A model generated the notes under the pieces. It was not told where the DNA came from. It saw only the letters and a program-made list of their open reading frames with translations, and made no database searches. The translations under genes and the position numbers were made by a program. A DNA stretch of 64,000 nt from Lachnospiraceae bacterium. Its GTDB lineage: Bacteria; Bacillota; Clostridia; Lachnospirales; Lachnospiraceae. Shown here piece after piece: positions 43,064-53,600 of the stretch; position 1 is the first letter of the stretch, and every line of letters begins with the position of its first letter. Location: positions 1 through 64,000 of the forward strand of contig JAILNS010000005.1 of the NCBI GenBank assembly GCA_024691305.1, given 5' to 3'.

Positions 43064-43770
43064 AAAGTAAACTCCACTATAACATACGGGTTCATTTCCC
43101 GGTCCGAAAGAACCACGGTGTGCCTGCCTTCCGCGACGTTACTGTTTATATACGGCATGATGATATTCCCTGCCTTGGCGCTTGCCCTGTATTCCACGCG
43201 GATCTGCTTAGATCTCCTTACCTCGGGTATCAGATCTTCGGCCATTGAAACATATTGTGCGTTATTTACATGACCGTTGGAATCCAGATTGTGATATCTG
43301 ACTTCTATCGGCGATAAAGCTGCAAGCTCTTCCGGAATATGAATCTTTCTCGGTGCATAATCCATATCTATCTTAATACCCAGATCATACGCTTCTATAA
43401 CCTCTTTGGGAACTCTGGCCAGATTAAATTTCTCTGTATCCACAAAAGACCATATGGAGTTGGCATAGGATAATATCTCCCCATCCATGGTTTCAAGTTT
43501 AAAATTCCTCATTCCCATAACACCCTTAAATTCATAAGGTGCGGTTCCTATCCTTATCTTTTCCTCCAGTTTAGGATATCTGTTTACGACTATCTGCCAG
43601 GATGATACGACCCATCCGTATCCCATCTTCCTAAGATCGTACATACCGACACCGAGTTCCTCGGACTGCATCGTACATACATCCTGATAGTAATCGATGA
43701 GATTGGTGGTTTTAAGCATCTCATCAGGGCCTGTTTCACTGAATGTTACCGTTCTGTCTATGTAGTACAT
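43060..43770 (-). CDS. Acyl-ACP thioesterase (FatA/FatB-type double hotdog)
   Basis: A 236-residue protein with two hotdog halves. The N-terminal half shows MYYIDRTVTFSETGPDEMLKTTNLIDYYQDVC, and the second half VRYHNLDSNGHVNNAQYVSMAEDLIP with the catalytic Asn-His region (HVNNAQY). It releases fatty acids from acyl carrier protein. I choose the ATG at 43768-43770 because AAGGAAG lies seven bases upstream; a frame nine codons longer lacks such a site. Coupled to cvfB by an ATGA overlap. Confidence 0.88.
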   Translation of the reverse strand: MYYIDRTVTFSETGPDEMLKTTNLIDYYQDVCTMQSEELGVGMYDLRKMGYGWVVSSWQIVVNRYPKLEEKIRIGTAPYEFKGVMGMRNFKLETMDGEILSYANSIWSFVDTEKFNLARVPKEVIEAYDLGIKIDMDYAPRKIHIPEELAALSPIEVRYHNLDSNGHVNNAQYVSMAEDLIPEVRRSKQIRVEYRASAKAGNIIMPYINSNVAEGRHTVVLSDREMNPYVIVEFTL

Positions 43771-43807
43771 GTTGTTCTTCCTTATTTCCATGATCATTAT
43801 ATTATCG

Positions 43808-45007
43808 TTATTTTTTGCTTTTGGTTTTGACTTTTGTCTTTGTTTTGCTTTTACCTTTAGTTATCCCTGTATCTTTCCTGGTCCATTTGGGTTTATGTTT
43901 TTCGAACCAGTTCTCGAGCTCTCCGGGATATTTGGACTCGAGCTCATTCTTGAAGTTGACCGATGCGATCTCAAACAGCCTCCAGGTGATATCCTTTATC
44001 ATCTTAACGGTTTCTTCGCCGGCACCTCGCATCGAGTTTATGACCTGTCCTGCGTTTTTACCAAAATTGTCCATGAACGCAACCCTGTCGTCCGCATCGC
44101 AGGCTGTGAAAATTTCATATAAGGCATCCACAAACTCTTTGCGGGATTCGGGATTTAGATTCTCTATCCATTCGTTGATCGATTCATCCGCTACTCTGGC
44201 ACTTTCCTTTAAGGAATCCATATAGACCAGATCGCCATGCTCGACCACCCAGGTATAAAGGTTATGCTGCATGATCCCGACACCCGTGCTTTTGATCACA
44301 ACATATGCATCATCATGTTCCTGCAACATACCTACAAGACTGGACTGTGGAAGGAATTTTCTTATACGTTCTCTTATTCTGGCATAACCGTCTTCCTTAA
44401 GCATTGCAGGCATAAATCCGGGACCGTCCAGACAATATATCGCTTTCAGTCTGTCCTGTATCTCAGGGTCTGCATGCATCGACGCATATATGGACAGATG
44501 TCCGCCTTTGGAATGACCGCCCACATAAAAAGATCCGTGTATCCTTGCAGCAGCCTCGTTTAAATATTCCATTGCAAGACGGTGTCCCGGCACTTCGCTC
44601 ATATAGGTCAGATTGAAATCTTCCTTCCATCCGACCATAGTTTCGTCCGTTCCCCTGAATGCGACAAATATGATCTTGGTGGGCAGTGCAAACGTAACGG
44701 CACAAAACTGGGTCTCAAGTATCTTATCTGTGTTGCTCACATAATGTGCTATCTTAAGATCTTTAAATCTGGGACTTTTAATAAGAGCATCAAACAGCTT
44801 TCTGTTTTCTTTGGCGTATTTGGGATCTTCAAGCATCTTATCGATATCGCCCTTTTTATCCAGATCCCGCAAAAACACATAGCCCTCATCGGGAATCAGA
44901 CCGTCAAATTTAAAATAGCAAAGTTGAGATAAAACGACACTGTCTGCATTTCCGAAAGGTCTTTCCTTAAAAGAAACGTCTCCGTATTCCTTTAGATAAT
45001 CAACCAT
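43808..45007 (-). CDS. DUF2974 (Mbeg1-like) alpha/beta-hydrolase
   Basis: A 399-residue lipase-like protein. It starts MVDYLKEYGDVSFKERPFGNADSVVLSQL, typical of DUF2974. The nucleophile elbow is GGHSKGGHLSIYAS, and KIIFVAFRGTDETMVGWKEDF supplies the oxyanion loop. The last 25 residues are very basic (KGKSKTKTKVKTKSKK). Substrate unknown. I use the ATG at 45005-45007; a TTG four codons earlier is possible. It is followed by the thioesterase gene after 37 bases. Confidence 0.85.
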   Translation of the reverse strand: MVDYLKEYGDVSFKERPFGNADSVVLSQLCYFKFDGLIPDEGYVFLRDLDKKGDIDKMLEDPKYAKENRKLFDALIKSPRFKDLKIAHYVSNTDKILETQFCAVTFALPTKIIFVAFRGTDETMVGWKEDFNLTYMSEVPGHRLAMEYLNEAAARIHGSFYVGGHSKGGHLSIYASMHADPEIQDRLKAIYCLDGPGFMPAMLKEDGYARIRERIRKFLPQSSLVGMLQEHDDAYVVIKSTGVGIMQHNLYTWVVEHGDLVYMDSLKESARVADESINEWIENLNPESRKEFVDALYEIFTACDADDRVAFMDNFGKNAGQVINSMRGAGEETVKMIKDITWRLFEIASVNFKNELESKYPGELENWFEKHKPKWTRKDTGITKGKSKTKTKVKTKSKK

Positions 45008-45063
45008 TGTCGGTTCCAAGATATATATTCTCCGTTCATCATGTCATTCTTACAGTCTTCGGA

Positions 45064-45771
45064 TCATAGTTTGCATTCGGATACAAATGCGCTAAATATC
45101 TTCATACTGTCATCATCGGTCTTATATGAAAACTCGGGATGCCACTGAAGCGCCCATGCAAACCTTTGTCCCTCTATCCTGACCGCTTCAACAAGCCCGT
45201 CTTCAGATACCGCCATAACATCAAGTCCCTGTGCAAGTTCTCTTACGGCCTGATGATGATAACTGTTTACCTGAAGTGTATCCTTTTTTAACAGTTCATG
45301 CAAAGGACTGTCCCTCTTAATGTTCACCGAATGGACCGGCTCATCATAGGGTGCACTCTGATGATGCTCGGTACCTGTAGGATGCTGTGTGGGAATATCC
45401 TGATACAAGGTCCCTCCGAGAGCAGCATTGATAAACTGTATTCCCCTGCATATACCAAGCAGCGGAATTTTTTTCTCCATTGCGGTATTTAGAAGCTTTA
45501 ACTCCATATCGTCCCTGGCTTTACAGCTTACCACATTTCCGACCTCATCTATCATACCATAAATATCGGGAGAGACATCATGTCCTCCCGTAAAGAGAAT
45601 ACCGTCGCAAATATCAAGTATCTGTATAATATCATCACCTTCAGATGTAAGTGGCAGCATGAGCGGTAAACCGCCTGCTGCCTTGATTCCATCCATATAT
45701 CCGGGAAGCATCCACAAGCTTTCCCTTTCATCATCAACCAGCGGAACGATTCCTATTACCGGTTTCTTCAT
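45064..45771 (-). CDS. Class I glutamine amidotransferase-like hydrolase (peptidase C26, PuuD-like)
   Basis: A 235-residue protein. The nucleophile Cys is in GICRGIQFINAALGG, and the His-Glu pair in LQWHPEFSY. The first conserved block is GILFTGGHDVSPDIYG. Family members hydrolyse gamma-glutamyl-GABA or related gamma-glutamyl amides. The start overlaps the end of the ANTAR gene by 38 bases, so it belongs to the gltBD operon. The substrate is probably a gamma-glutamyl compound, perhaps linked to the GS-like protein two genes upstream; that link is an inference. Confidence 0.88.
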   Translation of the reverse strand: MKKPVIGIVPLVDDERESLWMLPGYMDGIKAAGGLPLMLPLTSEGDDIIQILDICDGILFTGGHDVSPDIYGMIDEVGNVVSCKARDDMELKLLNTAMEKKIPLLGICRGIQFINAALGGTLYQDIPTQHPTGTEHHQSAPYDEPVHSVNIKRDSPLHELLKKDTLQVNSYHHQAVRELAQGLDVMAVSEDGLVEAVRIEGQRFAWALQWHPEFSYKTDDDSMKIFSAFVSECKL

Positions 45772-46357
45772 TATTTCCCTCCTCTATGATCTCTTCGGCC
45801 ACGGCCCTTTTGGTAAGACCGCGGTCCATTGCGGCTTTACCTATAAACCTGTGTGCGGCATCTTCACTCATTCCTTTTTTCTCTATGAGAATGAGTTTAG
45901 CCCTGTTTACAAGACGGATTTCCTCCATCTTGTCTTCCAGGGACTGTGCTTTCTTCTCGACCTTCTTGTATTTGTCCCTTATGGCGCTCATAAGCCTTAT
46001 ACTTCTTGATACCGACTTGGCGTTTACGGGTTTTGCGATCACTGCTATACCATAATCCGTAACCCGCTCAGAGATATCTTCGCTGATATCTGCGGGCGCC
46101 ACAAGTATTATGGCACAACTGCAGGACGAACTTAGATCTATCGCAAGATCGGTAGCGGTTTCATCGGGAAGAGGAATATTGATCATTATAACATCATATT
46201 CCCTTTCAAGAAGTTCCCTTCGCGCCGTAGATGCACTCTGTCTTATTTCAAGTGCTCCGTGAATCTGTCCGGGCAGAACTTTCGATATGAAATTATTCAT
46301 CTTCTCGGAAGAAGATACTATCAGCACATTGCACTGTCTGTCCATAAATTCCGACAT
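45734..46357 (-). CDS. ANTAR-domain antitermination regulator with degenerate receiver
   Basis: A 207-residue protein. Residues 8-120 have the receiver fold, but the acidic pair after beta-1 is Ser15-Ser16 and the phospho-acceptor position is Asn60 (DVIMINIPLP); only the Lys109-Pro switch (AKP) remains. Residues 122-145 are a coiled coil and 138-195 the RNA-binding ANTAR domain (NRAKLILIEKKGMSEDAAHRFIGKAAMDRGLTKRAVAEEI). ANTAR dimers bind hexaloop hairpins and prevent terminators. Candidate targets are in the gltB, amt and glnN leaders. It sits inside the gltB operon, so it should regulate its own synthesis. The lost receiver residues mean the signal is probably not phosphorylation. Confidence 0.93.
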   Translation of the reverse strand: MSEFMDRQCNVLIVSSSEKMNNFISKVLPGQIHGALEIRQSASTARRELLEREYDVIMINIPLPDETATDLAIDLSSSCSCAIILVAPADISEDISERVTDYGIAVIAKPVNAKSVSRSIRLMSAIRDKYKKVEKKAQSLEDKMEEIRLVNRAKLILIEKKGMSEDAAHRFIGKAAMDRGLTKRAVAEEIIEEGNNEETGNRNRSAG

Positions 46358-47530
46358 TTATCTGCAATACCTCTTTATGATCTCTTCGGGAATATGTTTT
46401 TTTACAAATTCGCTTCCCGATGCTGCCTTTATCGCTTCCTTGCGTGACTGAGGCAGATAGGCACCTTCGGTGTCGGTTTCCTTGGGAAGCGGAAGTTTAT
46501 TTTCTATTCCGTAAAGTCCCGCATATATAAGAAGTGCATAGGCAAGATAGGGATTACTGAGAGCATCGGGGGATCTTAAGACTGTGCTCGTCATATTACG
46601 GTATTTGGATATATATACAAGTTCCGAGTGCCCGTCGCTTGACCAGTTTATACGGTCGGGAGCGGTACCGGTTCCGAATCTGGCATATGAGTCTTCGGAA
46701 GGATTCATAAAAAGTGTAATATCCCTTATCTTATCTATGATACCTGCCGCTGCATATGTACATACATCTTCACCGTTCTTATCGGTTGCATATACATTTA
46801 TATGATATCCGTTACCGGGTTTATCCTTGATCGGAACCGGAGAAAAATCAGCATACAGACCGTTCCTGTCAGCCACCGACGATACGACCAGTTTGAATGT
46901 AGTCATCTGATCCGCCGCTTTAACGGGCTTGGCAAAATGGAAATCTATCTCATTTTGTCCGGGTCCTCTCTCATGATGTGAGCGTTCTGGCTCAAGCCCC
47001 ATTTCCTCTATGGTAAGACATATCTCCCTTCGGATATTCTCACCTCTGTCAAGGGGTGCTATATCCATATATCCGCCCTCGTCATAAGGATTTTTCGTCT
47101 TGTTTCCTTCATCGTCTTTTTTGAACAGATAGAATTCGGACTCGTTACCGAAGCGGAATTCTATTCCTGCCTTTTCCGCCTGTTCGACCGCCTTTTGAAG
47201 GATCACTCTGGTATCGGATTCATAAGGAACTCCGTCGGGAGTATATACATCACAATACATACGTACAACTTTGCCGTTATCGGATCTCCATGGAAGTACG
47301 GAAAGAGTTTCCGGATCTGGTCTTAAATAAAGATTGGAGTATTCACAGGCTTCAAACCCCGCGATATCTTTAAAACCTACAGGGATTCCCTCTGCGAATG
47401 CCTTGGAAAGTTCACCCGGCATCACGGATATGTTCTTTTGAACACCGAAAGCATCCCGAAACGCCATCCGGACAAAACGGACGTCTTCCTCGGTAATATA
47501 CTGTATGATCTCCTCTGGTAAATAAGACAT
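46358..47530 (-). CDS. Glutamine synthetase family protein with altered active site
   Basis: A 390-residue homologue of type I glutamine synthetase, shorter than the usual 440-470. The N-terminal GS-beta domain (VRFVRMAFRDAFGVQKN) and the metal ligands Glu130, Glu132, Glu187, Glu194 and His243 (NGYH) are present. By hand alignment with the Salmonella enzyme, the n2 metal ligand Glu357 is Val317 (STVLRSPD), Arg339 is His301 and Arg344 is Tyr306. The enzyme may therefore be inactive, regulatory or act on another amine. The gene lies between pyrG and the ANTAR gene, its stop abutting the ANTAR start. Type III GS at 57-59 kb is the likely main enzyme. Confidence 0.85.
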   Translation of the reverse strand: MSYLPEEIIQYITEEDVRFVRMAFRDAFGVQKNISVMPGELSKAFAEGIPVGFKDIAGFEACEYSNLYLRPDPETLSVLPWRSDNGKVVRMYCDVYTPDGVPYESDTRVILQKAVEQAEKAGIEFRFGNESEFYLFKKDDEGNKTKNPYDEGGYMDIAPLDRGENIRREICLTIEEMGLEPERSHHERGPGQNEIDFHFAKPVKAADQMTTFKLVVSSVADRNGLYADFSPVPIKDKPGNGYHINVYATDKNGEDVCTYAAAGIIDKIRDITLFMNPSEDSYARFGTGTAPDRINWSSDGHSELVYISKYRNMTSTVLRSPDALSNPYLAYALLIYAGLYGIENKLPLPKETDTEGAYLPQSRKEAIKAASGSEFVKKHIPEEIIKRYCR

Positions 47531-47542
47531 TTCTCTTTCTCC

Positions 47543-49153
<1,611 letters not shown>

Positions 49154-50623
49154 TTACAGATTTGTATATCCCATAAGATATGTATCCACTTCGGCAGCGC
49201 ATTTCATTCCTTCCCTGATTGCCCACACTACCAGTGACTGTCCTCTGTGCATATCGCCTGCCGTAAACACTCCGTCCAGATTGGTCGAATATTTATCCTC
49301 GTTCTCCGTCTTCACCGTACCCCTCTGGGTTCTTTCTATTCCTGCGGAGTCAGGAAGATAATCTTCCGCACCTATGAAACCGGCTGCTATGAGTAACAGG
49401 TCACATTTTAATTCTTTTTCGGAGCCTGCTTTTTCAACAAGCTTTCCTTTTTCAAAGGCTACCTTTACGGTATTTACTGCCTTTATCATTCCTTTTTCCG
49501 ATATGACATCATTGACCGTTGTTTCGAATACTCTGGGATCCGATCCGAATCTCCATATTGCTTCATCGTGTCCGTAATCGGTACGAAGGGTCTTTGGCCA
49601 TTCAGGCCAGGGATTGTCTTCGGTTCTCTCTACGGGAGGCTTGGGCATCATCTCGATCGCCGTTACGCTCTTTGCGCCCATACGGATCACAGTACCTATA
49701 CAGTCGTTACCCGTATCGCCGCCGCCCACAACGACAACATTTTTATTTTTTACCTCGGACATGAGCTTATCGCTTATCTTTCCGCTTACCAGTTCGGATG
49801 TGACCTTACTTAAGAAATCAACTGCAAAATAGACACCCTTTACCCCATCGATCCCGTTGGCATTAAGAGGTCTGGGTTTCTTGGCACCGCAGCAAAGGAC
49901 CACTGCATCATAGTCTTTTTTCAGGTCTTCGAATGACACGTCAACACCAACATTTACGCCGGTCTTAAAGGTTACCCCCTCCTCTTCCATGATCTTACGT
50001 CTTCTTTCGATAACTGTTTTATCAAGTTTCATGTTGGGGATACCGTACATGAGAAGACCGCCTATACGGTCATCTCTTTCATACACGGTTACCAGATGTC
50101 CTCGTCTGTTAAGTTTATAAGCCGTTGCAAGCCCGGAAGGTCCGCTTCCTATAACGGCTACTTTTTTTCCGCTTCTCATCTGAGGTACATCCGGAGTCAT
50201 ACTGCCTTTTAAGTATGCATTCTCTATTATGAAAAGTTCATTATCCCGTATGGTCACGGGATCTCCATACTGCCCGTTGATACATGCTTTTTCACAAAGT
50301 GCGGGACATACGCGACCTGTAAATTCAGGGAAGGGATTGGTCTTTATCAGACGTCTCAGCGCATGCGTATTATGTCCCTGATATACGGCATCGTTCCATT
50401 CGGGGATAAGATTATGCAAAGGACAGCCTGTGACCATTCCTTTTAATTTCATTGCCGACTGACAAAAAGGAACGCCGCAGTCCATACATCTTGCTGCCTG
50501 TCTTATCCTCTCATCCTCTTCGTTATACTCATGAAACTCCTTGAATCCGCGAACCCTTACTTCCGGTGCGATCTCCGGATTTTCACTTCTGTTATATTCC
50601 ATAAATCCTGTTGCTTTGCCCAT
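49154..50623 (-). CDS. gltD: Glutamate synthase (NADPH) small subunit
   Basis: A 489-residue flavoprotein that passes electrons from NADPH to GltB. The N-terminal iron-sulfur segment has CMDCGVPFCQS, CPLHNLIPEW and CPALCEKACING. Then come the FAD motif VIGSGPSGLATAYKLN and the NADPH motif VVGGGDTGNDCIG. The C-terminal GVFTAGDMHRGQSLVVWAI is typical. The start codon is a few bases after the gltB stop, so the two subunits are coupled. Confidence 0.96.
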   Translation of the reverse strand: MGKATGFMEYNRSENPEIAPEVRVRGFKEFHEYNEEDERIRQAARCMDCGVPFCQSAMKLKGMVTGCPLHNLIPEWNDAVYQGHNTHALRRLIKTNPFPEFTGRVCPALCEKACINGQYGDPVTIRDNELFIIENAYLKGSMTPDVPQMRSGKKVAVIGSGPSGLATAYKLNRRGHLVTVYERDDRIGGLLMYGIPNMKLDKTVIERRRKIMEEEGVTFKTGVNVGVDVSFEDLKKDYDAVVLCCGAKKPRPLNANGIDGVKGVYFAVDFLSKVTSELVSGKISDKLMSEVKNKNVVVVGGGDTGNDCIGTVIRMGAKSVTAIEMMPKPPVERTEDNPWPEWPKTLRTDYGHDEAIWRFGSDPRVFETTVNDVISEKGMIKAVNTVKVAFEKGKLVEKAGSEKELKCDLLLIAAGFIGAEDYLPDSAGIERTQRGTVKTENEDKYSTNLDGVFTAGDMHRGQSLVVWAIREGMKCAAEVDTYLMGYTNL

Positions 50624-50624
50624 A

Positions 50625-53600
50625 TCAGATCACGCTCCCCGTTACTTTCTTAAATGCCTCGAGTTCCGCATCATCATGCGATATACCCTGTTCCTCAAAT
50701 CCTGCGATCGCAGATATTATCTTCTGATAATCGACCGGTATCACCTTCTTAAACGACGCCACCTCATTGTCAAAATCCTTAAGTATTTCCGCAGCAAGAG
50801 GCGATGCTGTCTCGTTTAAGTAATCCGTGAGTATGTTTTTGAGTTCTTCGATATCATACTTCTCGGTCACATCACTTAAACTCACCATGTCCTTGTTTAT
50901 CCTGCGGTAGAGTGTATGATCCCTGTCGAGTACGTATGCTATACCGCCGCTCATTCCGGCTGCGAAGTTCTTGCCTGTAGGGCCTAAGATCACCGCACGT
51001 CCGCCGGTCATATATTCAAGGCCGTGATCACCGCAGCCCTCTGCTACCGCCGTGGCTCCGGAGTTTCTTACGCAGAATCTTTCGCCTGCCATTCCGCTTA
51101 TATAGGCTTTTCCGGATGTGGCACCGTACAGTGCGACATTACCGACTATTACGTTTTCCGATGCCTTAAACGGACTCTCCGCAGGCGGTGTAAGGATTAT
51201 CTTTCCTCCGGACAAACCTTTGCCAAGGCCGTCATTTGCATCTCCCGTAAGCCTAAGTGTAAGACCTTTCGGAATGAAAGCACCAAACGACTGTCCTCCG
51301 CCGCCGGCACAGTTTACGGTATATGTATCATCTGCGGGGTCTTCTCCGCATTTCCTTGAATCTTTAAGGATCTCTGAACCCAGTATGGTACCGAAGGTCC
51401 TGTCGGTGCTGTCTACATGCACGTCTATGCTGTGATCTTTCTTTTTACTCTTCTGTTCTTTCTTGAACCAGGGCAAAAGTACCGACTCATCCAGGGTCTT
51501 CTCAAGAGCAAAATCATATATATCCTCCGGAACGAAACGAACCGTGTTCTCTTCATCGTTATCCTCATTTAAGATCATTCCAAGATAAACGGAAGCAGCT
51601 CTTGAGTGGATCTGTGCATCACGTTTTTTAAGGCATGAAGTCTTTCCGATCATCTCATCCACGCTTCTTATTCCCAGTGAAGCCATGATCTCACGAAGAT
51701 CCATTGCGATAAATTTCATGAAATTCATGACATACTCGGGCTTACCGCTAAAACGCTTACGAAGGCAGGCATTTTGTGTGGCGATTCCTGCCGGACATGT
51801 ATCCTTGGAGCAGACTCTCATCATCATGCAGCCAAGTGAGATAAGAGGCGCTGTCGCAAAACCGTACTCTTCGGCGCCGAGGAATGCTGCTATGGCCACA
51901 TCCCTGCCCGTCATGAGTTTTCCGTCAGTCTCAATGCGTACTCTGGTACGAAGGCCGTTTTTTATAAGACTCTGATGTGTTTCCGCAACACCGAGTTCCC
52001 ACGGAAGTCCTGCGCTGTGAACCGATGAATAAGGAGCCGCACCTGTTCCTCCGTCATATCCCGAAATAAGCACCACCTGGGCACCTGCCTTGGCAACGCC
52101 CGATGCGATCGTTCCTACGCCCGCTTCGGAAACCAGTTTTACGGATATGCGGGCATCACGGTTTGCATTCTTCAAGTCATATATAAGTTGTGCAAGATCT
52201 TCTATCGAGTAGATATCATGATGAGGCGGAGGTGATATCAGCTGTACGCCCGGTGTTGAATGTCTCGTCTTGGCTACCCAGGGATATACCTTTTTGCCCG
52301 GAAGATTTCCGCCTTCACCGGGTTTTGCACCCTGAGCCATCTTGATCTGTATCTCTTTGGCACTGAGCAGATACTCTTCCGTAACGCCGAATCTTCCGGA
52401 TGCGACCTGCTTGACCGCACTGTTTCTCTCGGTTCCGAACCTGGACGTAGCTTCACCGCCCTCACCGGTATTTGACTTACCGCCGAGTCTGTTCATAGCT
52501 ATGGCTATCGTCTCGTGTGCCTCCTGGGAAAGAGAACCGTAAGACATTGCTCCCACCTGAAACCTCTTTACTATCTCTTCCACAGGCTCAACCTCATCGA
52601 TCGCCACGGGATCCCCCGCAGCTACGAACTCGAGCAATCCCCTTAAGGTATGAGGATGTGCACTGTCATCGACGAGTTTGGTATATTCCTTGTATTTCTC
52701 GTAATTTCCTTCTCTTACAGCCTGCTGCAAAAGGGTTATGACAACAGGGTTATACAGATGGTCTTCCTTGTCACTTCCGCTTCTTAAGTTGTGGAAGCCT
52801 ATACTGTCAAGTGTTGTATCCGAAGGCAGACCCATAGGATCAAATGCGTGGTCATGTCTGTAAGCTATACCCTCTTCTATCTCCTTTAATCCGATACCGC
52901 CGACACGGCTGACGGTTCCGGTAAAGTAACTGTCGATAACCTCACGGCTTAAACCTATCGCCTCAAATATCCTTGCGGACTGATAGGACTGGATCGTTGA
53001 GATACCCATCTTGGCCGCGATCTTGACTACACCTTTAAGAAGCGCATCATCATAATCGTCAACCGCAGTATAGTAATCCTTATCGAGCAGACCAACATCG
53101 ATGAGTTCGCCTATGCACTCATGCGCCAGATAAGGATTTAACGCCCTTGCACCAAAGCCCAGTATGCAGGCCGCCTGATGAACGTCCCTGATCTCCCCGC
53201 TCTCAAGTATGAGCGATACAGCCGTTCTCTTCCTGGTCCTTACAAGATGCTGCTCTACCGCCGATACCGCAAGAAGTGAAGGGATCGGTACGTGGTTTTC
53301 ATCCACGCCTCTGTCCGAAAGGATTATGATATTAGCACCTTTGGAAACGGCACGGTCCACGGTAATATAAAGTTGTTCTACTGCTCTTGCAAGCGACGTG
53401 TGTTTGTAATACAAAAGGGAAACCGTATCGGCATGGAATCCCGGACGGTCGAGCGACCTTATCTTCATAAGATCCACTCCGGTAAGGATCGGGTTATTTA
53501 CCTCAAGCACCGTACAGTTACTGCTTTTTTCATTGAGCAGATCACCGTCCGAACCTATATAGACCGTAGTATCCGTAACGATCTTTTCTCTCAATGAATC

